Shown here: positions 11,526-22,557 of the stretch, one piece after another | Numbering within the stretch: position 1 is the first letter of the stretch | How the letters are laid out: each line of letters begins with the position of its first letter | DNA from: Puccinellia tenuiflora | Taxonomy: Eukaryota > Streptophyta > Magnoliopsida > Poales > Poaceae | Assembly (NCBI GenBank): GCA_012064385.1 | Contig: QRDG01000131.1 | Coordinates: 986,557 to 1,050,556 of the forward strand | Direction: 5' to 3' | Length of the DNA stretch: 64,000 nucleotides | Program-made: the position numbers and the translations under genes | Notes under the pieces: generated by a model | What the model saw: the letters and a program-made list of their open reading frames with translations, nothing else | Told to the model about the DNA's origin: nothing | Database searches by the model: none

Positions 11526-11565
11526 GCATCCCCAAGCTTAACTCCTACTCGTCCTCGAGTACGTA
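11526..11565 (-). promoter_or_regulatory. Polypurine tract and adjacent hairpin of the 9924 element
   Basis: On the minus strand AAGCTTGGGGATGC (about 11526-11539) directly precedes the 3' LTR, the place where plus-strand DNA synthesis is primed. Just upstream, TACTCG-AGGA-CGAGTA forms a perfect 6-bp stem with a 4-nt loop (about 11547-11562). Confidence 0.75.
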
Positions 11566-13328
11566 AGTGATAACAAATAATTTTTTATGAGACATGCAAC
11601 CAACACAATCTTGATCAAGATAGTGATGCAAATCAAAAGATGTGAATGAAGAGATACAAAAAAATTGTCTATAATTGATAGCAAGAAAGCAATGAATAAA
11701 CAAGTTGAATCATCCAAGCAAAACCTTTCATAAATAGTATGTCAAAGACGTGAAAACAATGTGCTCAACATATTTGACTAATTCACAAGGATAATAATTC
11801 CATGACAAAAGTGTTTGAGAATCAACACAAAGGAAGATGTAAGCATTAGCAAAGAGCTTCAACTTCCAACGGCTTATCTTATAGATAAAGTCAATATAAA
11901 GATTCATGTTTAATCTTGATAATGTAATATGCTCAACGATACCCAGGGTCAATGCTAGATGTTTGCTTTTGTGGAGATAGAAGGAAAAAAGGGAAAAACT
12001 GACTCAACATTAAAAGTAAAAGAAAGGCCCTTCGCAGAGGGAAGCAGGGATTAGTCATGTGCTAGAGCTTTTTGGTTTTTAAAACAGAAGTAAAATGATT
12101 TTGAGGTATGCATGCTTTTGTCAACGACTTCACAACAGAGAAACTATCTAGTCCCTCATGACAAGCAAGGATTTTAGACTTGTGAGAGCAGCTGGTTCTT
12201 AGAAGAGCGAGTACGCTCTTCTTTCTCCTTGGTTTCACCACTGTCCAATGTTTGGGCTGATTTCTCAGATTTGCATTGCGCGGTGGAGAATTGTGACTTA
12301 TATTTATATTTTGCTTAAGCTGCTCTCGGGTTGATTCAAGTGAAGACGTAATCCATCAACACCCGGTGAAAGGGGGCAAATGACCTCGCTTGTCACAAGT
12401 TATATCTAGCTCTCTACTGCTCCCTCATGAGCTTAAAAATAGAGGCACAAAGAAGAAGTATTTTGAATTTTTAAAGGTAGCACATGACAAATTTACTTGG
12501 AATGGTAGGAAATACCATGCATAGGTAGATATGGTGGACTCAGCTGGCAAGAAAGTTTGGCTTTGGGGATTGGATGCACGAGTGAACCATACACTCAGTA
12601 CGAATTTTTAGGCTTAGCAAAAAAAAGGTATTTGAAGCAAACATCTAACAATAACCGGTAACAGAACAACATAAGACATTTACCGGTCATAACCATAAAA
12701 ACTCTACACTGTCTCCCTTGTTGACCAAACAATTCTTTTGATGGAAAGATTAGCACTATGAATTAACAACTGTTGAAAACCACACAATTTCAAGATTTCA
12801 ACCATATTTCTTTACTAATCAATTCCACTCAAATAACCAGCAAGTTTAAGCATTCAACTTAACATCTCAAAAAAATTGAGAAGCATCAAGTATCCACACC
12901 ATGATCTACAAAACTATGCAGGCTCTTCATTTTATTCTATCATCACAAAAACAGCATTTTGTCGCATTGACAATTTAAGCAATTTTTCAACAACAACTCT
13001 CCAACAAATATAAGTGAAGAACAAGGGAGTTTAACTTAACAACTAGCAGCTCTAAACAAGATAAAAGCTAAAAGCGAGAGCTTACTAGAAAACAGACAGT
13101 AGCTAAGAATACTCAAAAAGATATAAGCGAAGCAAAAGGAGTATTCAAATGAAAAAGCGGAGTGTGTCTCTCTCCCACACAAATAAAGCTAGGATCCAAC
13201 AAAGATATGACTAGCAAACAAACTACCAAAACTGAAAGTAAAAAGATGCTCCAAGCATAGCACATAATATGTAAAGTGATAAAAACGAAGTTCAACGAAG
13301 ACGACCTTATGATAGTCGATGAAGATGA

Positions 13329-13412
13329 GGGGATGCCTTGGGCATCCCCAAGCTTTGACTCTTGATAGTTCTTGATATTCAGAGGGGGTGCCATGGGGGC
13401 ATCCCCAAGCTT
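13329..13412 (-). repeat. Internal polypurine-like motifs with hairpins
   Basis: Plus-strand ggggatgcc-ttg-ggcatcccc (13329-13349) is a perfect 9-bp stem with a 3-nt loop, and it runs into ccccaagctt (13346-13355). A second version with imperfect stem (about 13384-13406) ends in ccccaagctt at 13403-13412. These copy the motif next to the 3' LTR, about 1.8 kb away from it. Equivalent motifs occur in the two other pol-less Athila-type elements of the window. Confidence 0.75.
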
Positions 13413-14061
13413 GAGCTTTGATCCATTCTCGATATCTTCATATTCCTCTCCTTTGGAACTTAAAAACTCACTTCACACAAAACTTCTCATAATTTGATTA
13501 GAGGATTAGTGCTCATAAATTAAAATGCACATGTGTTCAACTCATTACAAATTGCAAACCAACTTCATTAGACATTAGCTACTATTTACTAAGCCTCAAT
13601 GTGACACTCTACCCCTAGAGTATCACATATGACGAGGGTAAAGAGACAAATGCAAAATAAAAGCAGAATCTGTCAAAATCTGAACAGTCTGTAAAGATCG
13701 AATTTTTTGAGGCACTACTGCAGCTCAAATAAAAAAACTTAAAACTAACTAAAGAAAGATAAAAGCATCAGGCTTGCTGTAAAAAATTATCAGAAAAATA
13801 TAAAATTCTGGCGATTTTAGATTTTCGTGAAACAGGCGCACAGAATCTGTTTTTGGACAGCAACACAATACCTCGCACTTTCAATGCATTAGAGGCTAAA
13901 CTTGGCACAAAAAACCAAAAGAAAAAGATACAATTAAGTTGCTACAGAGGTAATAACTTCATGACTCAAGAAAATCAAAAAGCAAACTGAAAATAAAAGA
14001 TGGGTTGCCTCCCAACAAGCGCTTTTCTTTAACTCCTTTTATCTAGGCGCAATGCCAAATA

Positions 14062-15999
14062 TCAAGTTTTTTCGGAGGCCTTTGCAACATCAAGAGCATA
14101 GCTTGACCTTATGATTGATTCAAAAGGAAGCTTCTTTCTATTTCTAGGGAAGTGTTCCATCCATTTTTTAAGGGGGAACTGAAACCTTATATTTCTCTCT
14201 TTCATATCAATAATAGCACCAACAGTTCTCAAAAACTGTCTTCCCAAAATAATAGGACAAGAAGCATTGCACTTAATATCCATAACAATAAAATCAACGG
14301 GAACATAATTATCATTAACAACAATAAGGACATCATCAAATCTACCCAAAGGTTTCTTTTTAGAAGAATCAGCAAGATGAACATTTAAATAGCACTCTTC
14401 GAAAGGATTTAAATCAAGCATATTATAGAAACTCTTAGGCATAACAGAAACACTTGCACCAAGATCACATAAAGCATTGCAATCAAAGTCATTTATTCTC
14501 ATCTTAATAGTGGGTTGCCAACCATCTTCTAACTTCCTAGGGGTAGAGGTTTCAAGCTTTAGTTTTTCTTCCCTAGCTTTGATAAGAGCATCGGTAATGT
14601 GTTTGGTAAAGGCAAGATTTATTTTACTAGCATTCGGTGTCTTAGCAAGTTTTTGTAGGAACTTAATGACTTCGGTAAGGTTGCAATTATCAAAATCAAT
14701 TTCATCATCTTTAAATAAACTAGGAGGATCCTCTTTAGTGGTTTGGATAGTATAAACTTAACAGTTTTCCTATTCATTTCAGCAATTCTAGCTTCTTCAG
14801 CCTCTCTAGCCCACCTAGCTTTCAAGAGAGCCATCATCCTTTAATTTTAATTAATTTGAAGAGAGATAGCATTTAAAGATTCAGTATGTTTGTCTTGATT
14901 TGGAGTGGATCTAATTTTCAAAATTTCAACATCATGAGCAAGAACGTCTACTTTAGAGACTAGACTATCCAGTTTTTCCAACTTCTCTTCGACAGTTTTG
15001 TTGAAAGCTTTTTGCGAAGTGATAAATTATTTTAAAACATTTTCAAGATCAGAGGACACATTCTTATTAGGATTATAAGAATTACCATAGGAATTACCAT
15101 TAAAGTTGCCATTATTGGGAGGATAAGGCTTATAGTTGTTACCACCAAAATTATTCGATAAGCATTATTGTTGAAGTTGTTTCTATTAAGAAAATTAACA
15201 TCAACTTGATCCTTTTCTTGGGAAATTAATGAAGCAAGTGGAACATTATTAGGATCAATATTAGACTGATTGGTAGCAAGCATAGACATAGTCATATCAA
15301 CCTTATCACTCAAAGAGGAGATTTCCTCAACAGAATTTACCTTCTTACCACTTGGAGCTCGTTCGGTGTGCCATTGTGAATAATTTGTCATCATCTCATC
15401 CAAGAGTTTAGTTGCTGCACCTAATGTTGTGGACATGAAGGTGCCTCCCGCGGCCGAGTCCAAAAGGTTCCTTGAAGAAAAATTCAAACCTGCATAAAAA
15501 GTTTGGATAACCATCCACATAGTTAATCCATGCGTGGGACAATTCTTAACCATAGATTTCATTCTCTCCCAAGCTTGAGCTACATGTTCATTATCAAATT
15601 GTCTAAAGCTCATAATGTTACTCCTTAGTTGTATGATTTTAGCAGGTGGATAATATTTTCCAATAAAAGCATCTTTGCATTTAATCCAAGAATCAATGCT
15701 ATTTTTAGGCAAAGACAATAACCATTCTTTTGCTCTCCCTCTCAAAGAGAAAGGGAAAAGTTTCAGTTTTATGATGTCACTTTCTGCCTCTTTATACTTT
15801 TGCATAAGTTACTTAAATGAGAGGCGGCACCATTAGTACTAGCACCATAAAATTGCTCTTTCATAACAAGATTTATCAAGGCAGGTTTAATTTCATAAGA
15901 TTCCGCTTTAGTAGCGGGTGGAGCAATTGGAGAGCATATGAAATCATTGTTATTAGTGCTAGTAAAGTCACACAACTTGGCGTTTTCAGTAGAAGACAC
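14062..15999 (-). pseudogene. Gag-protease remnant of the 9924 Athila-type element
   Basis: Pieces in shifting frames reconstruct the order N-terminal gag (15769-15999, KLCDFTST), capsid core (15032-15805, with LKLFPFSLRGRAKEWL, FIGKYYPPAK and HVAQAWERMK), an Asn-rich linker, and an aspartic protease (14062-14502, with CDLGASVSVMP and IILGRQFLRT). DLGA in place of D-T/S-G is normal for Athila proteases. The initiating codon reads GTG at 15997-15999 where the related element at 38322 has ATG. Frameshifts lie near 15800, 15170 and 14850, and stops occur near 15030 and 14840. No pol follows. Confidence 0.85.
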
Positions 16000-16149
16000 A
16001 ACGGTAAGATAAAATAAGAAGACAGGAATAAAAACTACACTAGTTTTTTTTGGGTTTTAAAATTTTGAAACAGGAAAATAAACTAAACGAGATATAAAGC
16101 AAGCAAGACAAAAACAAAGTAAAGAGATTGAGAGTATGAGACTCCCCTT

Positions 16150-16192
16150 GCTGTAGCTCCAAAGTCCCCAGGAACGGCACCAGAAAACTGCT
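16150..16192 (-). promoter_or_regulatory. Primer binding site region of the 9924 element
   Basis: Next to the 5' LTR the minus strand reads TCTGGTGCCGTTCCTGGGGA, a diverged form of the Athila tRNA-Asp-type site TGGCGCCGTTGCCGGGGA seen intact at 63706. Confidence 0.8.
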
Positions 16193-17785
16193 TGATGGTA
16201 GATATTGATAAGTTGGGTGGTGCCCCAAGCGAAGGCAGAATTATAGCTAGTAGCAGTTTTCCCTCGTTTAACGAACCGAGGTTTATCGAACCAGTAGGAC
16301 TTTGAAATCAACAACGAGGTGAATGTTGAAGATCTCTGACGCTTGACCTTCAACAGACGTGGACCTGCACACACTCAACCAAAATACTTTGCCCCCAACG
16401 GCGGAAAGGTTGTCAATCTTTCCGGTCTCGCAGAAAACAAAGCGGTTAATTGTATGATGAAATAGATAAAATATGAAAAGTGACTAGAGGAGTAATGATG
16501 ATTAAAAGCAAGTAAATTAGGTTGTAAACAATGTAAAAATATGGACAGGGGGTCATGGGTTCACTAGTGGAGTCTCTCAAGTAAATAAAATATGCATGTG
16601 ATGGGTGAACGAATTACCGCTAGACAATTGACAAGATCATGACACAAACCCAATTTAGCTATGACAAAAAGGACATGATAATATTTATGGAGGAATCACG
16701 ATAAGGAACAAAGACCATTGAGTCCAACAGCGTCTTTTTCTAAAAAGTCCACCGTGGGATCGCTATCCAGCCTGTCACCCAACGGTATTAAGTTGCAAGC
16801 AACAGACAATTGCATTAAGTAAAGTGCATGAAGTAAGCAATACTAATATCAAAAGGGACATTAACACCGCTGTTTTACCCTTAGTAGCAACAGCACACCC
16901 TCGCCCTTAGACGTTTCTGTCACTCGTGCCCAGGAACAAAAGGGGGCATGAACCCACTATCTAGCATAAATACCCTCTCTTGGAGATACACACAATCACT
17001 TGGCCAAAGTAACTATGCACATCGGAGAGCATGCAAGAACATAAATTACTCATATAAGAATCATGCACAATCTGAACATAACTTCATAATCCATCGGATC
17101 CCAGCAAACACATCACATAGCATTACAATAATCGATCTTGATCATGTTAGGCAGCTCACAAGATCATAAGACATGAAGCACAAGAGAGAGAGACTACCAA
17201 CTAGCTACTGCCATGGACCCGTAGTCCAAGGTGAGACTACTCACAAATCATCCCGGAGGAGGGCATGACGATGAAGAGCCCTCCGAGATCGATCTCCCCT
17301 CCGGCAGAGTGCCGGGATCAGCTTCAGATTGGACTTCGAACTAGGGTTTTCGGTGACGGCTCGTCGGGGTCGAGTTTCTGGAAAATAATCGCCGCCCTGA
17401 CGTTTTTAGGTTATTTCTGATTTTATAGGCGTCGGAGGGGGCCGAGGAGGTGGCCCACGGGCAAGGGCGGGCCCCACCCGCGGGTCCACCTAGGGCCGCG
17501 GCAGGAGGCCGCCTGCGCCCTGTGGGTCGCCTCCGAGGCTGCCCTTCGGACTCCGTCTTCGTCTTGGCATAAAAATAATCCACATAAATTTTGGTCCAAT
17601 TCCGAGAATATTTCCAGAAGTAAATTTCTGAAACCAAAAGACATCAGAAACAGGGAACTGGCACTTGGCATCTTGTCAATAGGTTAGTCCGACAAAATGC
17701 ATAAAAATGACAGTAAAAACATGTGACAATATCACAAAACTAGCATGGATCACTCAAAAATTATAGATACGTTTGAGACGTATCA
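16193..17785 (-). repeat. 5' LTR of the Athila-type element at 9924-17785 (1593 bp)
   Basis: It begins TGATACGTCTCAAACG on the minus strand and carries an intact TATA-like CTATAAAATC at about 17421-17428 with a GC-rich palindromic block upstream (about 17455-17495). It is closely similar to 9924-11525. Confidence 0.9.
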
Positions 17786-17790
17786 GGGAG

Positions 17791-20643
17791 CATCCTTACC
17801 TTATTATGAGCCTCCCTGAAAATTTACATAAATTTTGAAAAGGTTTAAGTACCCCAATTTAAATAGTTTTAGTTGTTGCCTTTAAAAGAAGAAAATCAGA
17901 AGAAAAAAAAGGGAAAAGCACGGTAGGGGGTTATGTGCAAAATGGTCATCGTCCCTGTCGCCACAGTGCTCGCCCTGGCGCCATGACGCCGCTCCTCGCC
18001 ATCCCGCCGCGCTGCCTGCTCCCTAGGTGGATAAGGAGGCCACCCGACGCCCACCTGCTCCCCCTCCCCGTTTTTCCCGTTCCAGAAACCTAACCCTAGC
18101 TCCATGGCCGACGTCGCCCCGCCGCCGTCCTTCGTGCGTCGCCACCACTAGGGACCTTGCCGAGCAAATCAAAGCGGGGCAAAAGCTCTGCCTCGTCGCC
18201 CTCGTCATCCTCATCCAAGGAATCGATCCAGTTCACCATCATCGTCATGCATGAGCTCGTCTTCTTCAACGCCGGCCGCCGCACGTCGAGCTCCATTGCC
18301 GCCGATTCTGGCCTCCCCCTTCACCACCGAGAGCAGCTACACATCGAGGGTAAGCTTGCGCTTCTCCTGGAAGTACCGACCTGTCCGGTACTACCGGGCC
18401 GTTTTCCGGTAGTACCGACTCAGCTAATTAAAATTTGAGAAAATCATAACTTAATAAATATTGACTCAAATTTTGCAAACGATATACCAAAATGATCAGC
18501 AAATCAGAAGCTATCTAGTTATGATAATTTCACAGCATGACAACAACTTTTCCTTTGATTTCATTCTCAAAATGGTTAAAAGAATTAAATTTGAATAACC
18601 GTTTAATTCACCATTTATTCATCGTTACTCGGGAAATTGCAAACAAGGTACCAAAATTATCAGGAGAACAATACCTATCTAATAATGTCATTTTCATGTA
18701 TATTTAAACCACTTTTTAGTACTGTAATAGTTCATAAGCAATGTGGTCATTAAGTTAAACATGGGGTTGTTTCCAAATAATTGCACAAATTATTTTGGCA
18801 CTCCCTTTAAATTGTTAGCTACATTTAAATGATGTTATCATTGCATAAACTTGACATATCATCATGATTGTGCATTGCACCTTTGTATTCCTGTTATTTA
18901 TTTGTTCTCCTGTTATTGTTTGTGTATCGGTAGATTCAGGAGTCGAGGTTCCCCCACCATACCTCGACGATCCGTGCTATCAGCCCTGTCAGCAAGGCAA
19001 GAGATAACCTAACCTTCTGTGCATATCTCATCCTATTGTTTTACACAAGTATTTTCTCCACCATAATATTGCATTCGATTCCAATGTCAACTTTTGGTCA
19101 ATGTATAGAGTATCCTATTAATTGCATGTTCCCTACACCATTACATGTTTTCCCTCCTATGATCCATAGGTTTGATGTGTTGGCCTGAGTTAATTTATAT
19201 CTGTTGAACATATGCTTAGCTATGCTTAGCCATGCTTAGTCGAATGCTTAGTCGTCCGGTGAATATTTCCATAATTGTGAAGTTGATGAAATGTTCGGAC
19301 AAGGTGGAAACTTGTGGTACCTAATTAAAATGTTTAAAGTCTTGGATGAGTTGCCATCGGAGTTGATGGTGTTTTGCCTCATTCTTGCCGCCTAGGTGCG
19401 AGTTCTTTACCTCTTGAACCAAGACTTAGCATGCTTCAATTCGGTGGGACATATGCAATCCTTAGTAACTGAATAACTTGTGAGGGGCTAGCCAAGGGTC
19501 CTCTAGTTTGAGCTTTCCATTTGCGTGTGAGTGGGATGGTGGAAAAAGGCTCGTTGAGGACGGTGGTGTTTAGGATGTGGCCGCGGGGCAGGGTGTTGGA
19601 GGCACTGAACCTGTCCTTCCGCACACTGATGATCCTTTGGTTAGCCTCATGCAAGGTAAAGGTTTAACCGTGCCCACTCGCCGGCTTTCCCCGGAAGAGA
19701 GCTAATCAGGCGAGCCGGACGGTACCGGTGGTAAAAACAGTATACCCCTGCAGGGTTTAATCTTTTCGAAAAGCCGTGTCCATGGTTATGGACGACTTGG
19801 GAACGGACGATAAGACCATAAATAACATGAACTTAATTAAAATTTGCCAACATGTGTTAAAGGTTCATTTCCTCGAGGGTGATTCGAGGGGGTGCCTTGG
19901 TGGAGATGAGTGGTGGTTTCTGGATACTATTGGTTCACTGTGAACTGAAGAAAGAAGTTTTACTATCTTATCCCCTTTCGAAAAACCTTCTGAGTAGTCG
20001 ATGCCATGAGTCATGTCTTTAAAAAGGAAAACTAGCTTTATGCAAAACAACTACTTTACAGCTTTGAAGCCAATCACCATTGGGCATATATTGCCCTAGT
20101 AACCTTGTGAGTACGTCGTACTCAACCTTGCTTTGTTGATTATTATTTGTTTCAGAGGAGGACGTCACCGAACAGGAAGGTGGGTTCTTTATTGACATCG
20201 ATGAGTAGTCTGGGGTTCCCAGGTGGCAGCTTGGGACTTCACGGAACATGCTGGCTGAGATTGTTATTGTAGGCCTCTTAGGCCATAATTTTGATCTTGT
20301 TGTTTAGACAACTAAATTTGCTTCCGCTTGTTGTAATTTTGGGTCTATGACCTCTGATGTGTAATTTGCTATCTTTCTCGTTATATGAGTTGAATTATGA
20401 TCTCTTTGTGTCGTAGAGTCTGTGATGTGCCAGATGTTCCGCAGTCTTGATCTATTTATTATGCATTGATAGCTATGCCAGTGTTCATGTTATGATCGAG
20501 GTGTTGCGTTGCCGATGATCCATTCCGAGCACGCCTGCCAAAGGTTTTGGCCTGGGAGTGGTAACCCCAGTAACCTTCGATTGTGTAGCATAGCCTGTGG
20601 GTTACATAGTATCTCTGTATAATTCCGGGGTCTAGGCGCTACA
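17791..20643 (+). repeat. Chromovirus 5' LTR, second part
   Basis: It continues from 9923 after the duplicated gggag and matches 57448-60884, except that 585 bp present in the 3' LTR (58036-58620) are absent here at 18370/18371. The end GGCGCTACA lies at 20635-20643. A short tandem motif atgcttag(c/t) repeats about five times near 19211-19255. There is no gene; frames such as 17896-18438 overlap on both strands. Confidence 0.9.
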
Positions 20644-20646
20644 AAT

Positions 20647-20658
20647 TGATATCAGAGC
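20647..20658 (+). promoter_or_regulatory. Primer binding site of the chromovirus
   Basis: TGATATCAGAGC lies four bases after the 5' LTR and differs by one base from TGGTATCAGAGC, the complement of the initiator-Met tRNA 3' end used by many plant LTR elements. Confidence 0.88.
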
Positions 20659-21053
20659 AGGACTGCCTGTAGGAAACCCTTCCATTGGTCGATGTCGGGT
20701 CTAGTGTTGTGAAAGTTATTTATAACCTAAAAATGAGTTGTGAAAACCCTCTTAGGATTCTTTTTATTCCTTACCCAATTCGCTCCATCTCTGAGTTATC
20801 TTACCTCTATTTGTTTTAACAGTTGTGTCAAAGTTTAAGGTTCTCGGGGTTGGGTTCTTACCGTCCAGTGTAGGTCTCAAGTCTTTTGCTTCTGTTTGCT
20901 ACCGCCACATTGACGTGATGTCACACGTGGTTGTCTTGTTCTTTTCACTTGTGTTAGTGCCATCTTGAGTCTCTGTACTACGGAGGACGCTAATGCTCGA
21001 TCCTAAATGTTTGGAGATGGATACTAACTGTGTCCTTGTTCAAATCTCCAGAA
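20659..21053 (+). other. Leader of the chromovirus
   Basis: This is the untranslated sequence between primer site and gag start. No frame or motif of note was seen in it. Confidence 0.6.
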
Positions 21054-22557
21054 ATGGCTCCTACCCGTCGTGGTAACCAAAGCGATGTTGAGCCACCGCC
21101 GCCACCCTCTATGGCGGAGGTTTTGATGGTCATTGAAGAGAACCGCATGCGCAACGAGCGTTTGCTCGAGCTGTTGGTGCAGCAGGGTGCACGAAGGAAC
21201 AATGACTGCAACACCCTCACTGAGTTCTTGCGCTCCCAGCCACCGACTTTCTCTGATGCTAGAGAGCCGCTGGATGCGGACGACTGGCTGCATGCTCTCG
21301 AGCGCAAGTTCGCCGCACTGCATGTTCCGGCTGCTGAACAAGTGAACTTTGTGACCTATCTTCTGAATGGAGCGGCTGGTTCTTGGTGGGAGAATCATGT
21401 GTCGATGTTTGCTGCGGGCCATGTCTTCACCTGGGCTGAATTCCGCACTGCCTTCCGTGCTGCTTACATTCCTAAGCCCATCATGGACTTAAAGAGGAGG
21501 GAGTTCCTGGATCTAAACCAGGGACGTATGGACGTCCAAGCTTACGAGCGTGAGTTCAACCACCTGTCTCGCTATGCCCCTCGGGACGTGACCAATGATG
21601 AGGACAAACAGGAGTTGTTCCGCAAGGGGCTTGCACCGCGGCTCCGATATGAGATGTTTCCCTTCAAGTTCCAGTCTTACCAGGACCTGTACAACCAGGC
21701 TCTCACTATGGAGCAGGGAAGGAAAGAGCTAGATTCTTCCAAGAGGCTAGCTCCAGTGGAAAATCAGAGCTCCTCTTCTTCTGAAGTCAAGAAGCGCAGG
21801 GTCTTCGTGCCTTACAGCGCAGTGCCCCATGCTCCTTTTATGCCCAGGCCTTCAGGATATAGGCCACCTCCACCTTGCCCCGCTACTTCGACCTTGGGTG
21901 CGGCTGGAAGTGGGTTTCGTCCCCAGCTGCCTGCACCAGCGAGGCTCACTTGCTACAGCTGTGGCCAGCCGGGTCACTTCTCAAAGGAGTGTCCTAAGAA
22001 GGCACCTTCTCCCGCCACCACAGCAGCCAAGGCTACGACTGTCAGCCATGGTCGTCTGAACCACGTCTCTGCTGAAGAAGCTGAAGAGGATCCCAGTGTC
22101 CTCATGGGTACGCTTCGAATCAATGATATTCCCGCTTCAGTTTTGTTTGATTCTGGAGCATCACATTCTTTCATATCGATAACCTTTGTGCAAAACAACC
22201 ACATACCATTTGAAGAAATGAACACTCGTCTGGTGATTAACACCCCTGGGTCTCATTGGCAAACCAAGTGGGTTACTCCTGAGGTTCAGATTTCCATAAG
22301 TTCAATACCCTTTTCGTTCCCGTTGATAGCCCTGAAGTCAGATGGTCTAGATGTTATTCTGGGCATGGACTGGCTAGTCAAATACCAGGCTAACTTGAAC
22401 TGTGCTGCCAAGACTGTCACAGTGCTCCACCCAACCTTCGGGCTAGTGCGTTACTGGTCCCCTTCATCCGCAACTCCATCCGCTGCCACTCCTCTCTCTC
22501 CGGAGATCAGTCTATACATCATGGAAGGTATCACCCCGTCTGAGATGCATGAGGTAG
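21054..22557 (+). pseudogene. Gag and protease of the chromovirus (5' part of the gag-pol frame)
   Basis: The frame starts at ATG 21054 (MAPTRRGNQSD); the frame is open to a GTG eight codons earlier, but an ATG start is expected. The capsid domain includes WWENHVSMFAAGHVFTWAEF and MDVQAYEREFNHLSRYAPRD. A CCHC zinc knuckle (CYSCGQPGHFSKEC) starts near residue 300. The protease active site VLFDSGASHSF has its Asp near residue 366, followed by VILGMDWL. The frame is free of stops to 22557, where an Athila-type element (TSD ggtag) interrupts it; codons after 22557 in the same frame belong to that LTR. It resumes in frame at 31611. Confidence 0.92.
22553..22557. repeat. Target-site duplication ggtag, left copy
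   Basis: It is repeated at 31606-31610; the gag-pol reading frame joins exactly when one copy is dropped. Confidence 0.92.

Larger units (their letters stand above)
11526..14061 (-). other. Non-coding 3' internal region of the 9924 Athila-type element
   Basis: This 2.5-kb AT-rich stretch lies between the protease stop and the 3' LTR, where pol and an envelope-position ORF would sit in a complete Athila. I find no RT, RNase H, integrase or ORF-1-like similarity. It holds the polypurine tract next to the LTR, two further copies of the same motif near 13346 and 13403, and a short block (about 12521-12550, ggtagatatggtggactca) also found at 35180 in another Athila-type element. The 93-residue frame at 13113-13394 covers the hairpin motifs and is probably chance. 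Confidence 0.75.
9924..17785 (-). mobile_element. Pol-less Athila-type Gypsy element in the chromovirus 5' LTR
   Basis: This 7862-bp unit has LTRs at 9924-11525 and 16193-17785 and is flanked by gggag (9919-9923 and 17786-17790). The uninterrupted site exists in the chromovirus 3' LTR at 57443-57447, which proves both boundaries. The internal region of about 4.7 kb holds only gag and protease remnants near the 5' LTR; no RT, RNase H or integrase is present, so it needed enzymes from another element. The primer site is tRNA-Asp-like, as in Athila. The TGATACG terminus and composition resemble well-known abundant Triticeae Athila-type families, but I cannot confirm a name. Confidence 0.9.

Noticed and set aside
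13113..13394. 93-residue minus-strand frame with a hydrophobic stretch, a possible envelope remnant
   Set aside because: It spans the hairpin and polypurine motifs, has no relative in the other two elements at the same place, and could arise by chance in AT-rich sequence.
17896..18438. Overlapping frames in GC-rich sequence, possible host exon
   Set aside because: The same sequence recurs in the 3' LTR at 57590-58070, so it is LTR sequence near the promoter region.
20647..20658. tRNA-like match
   Set aside because: It is only the complement of the last bases of a tRNA, that is a primer binding site, not a tRNA gene.
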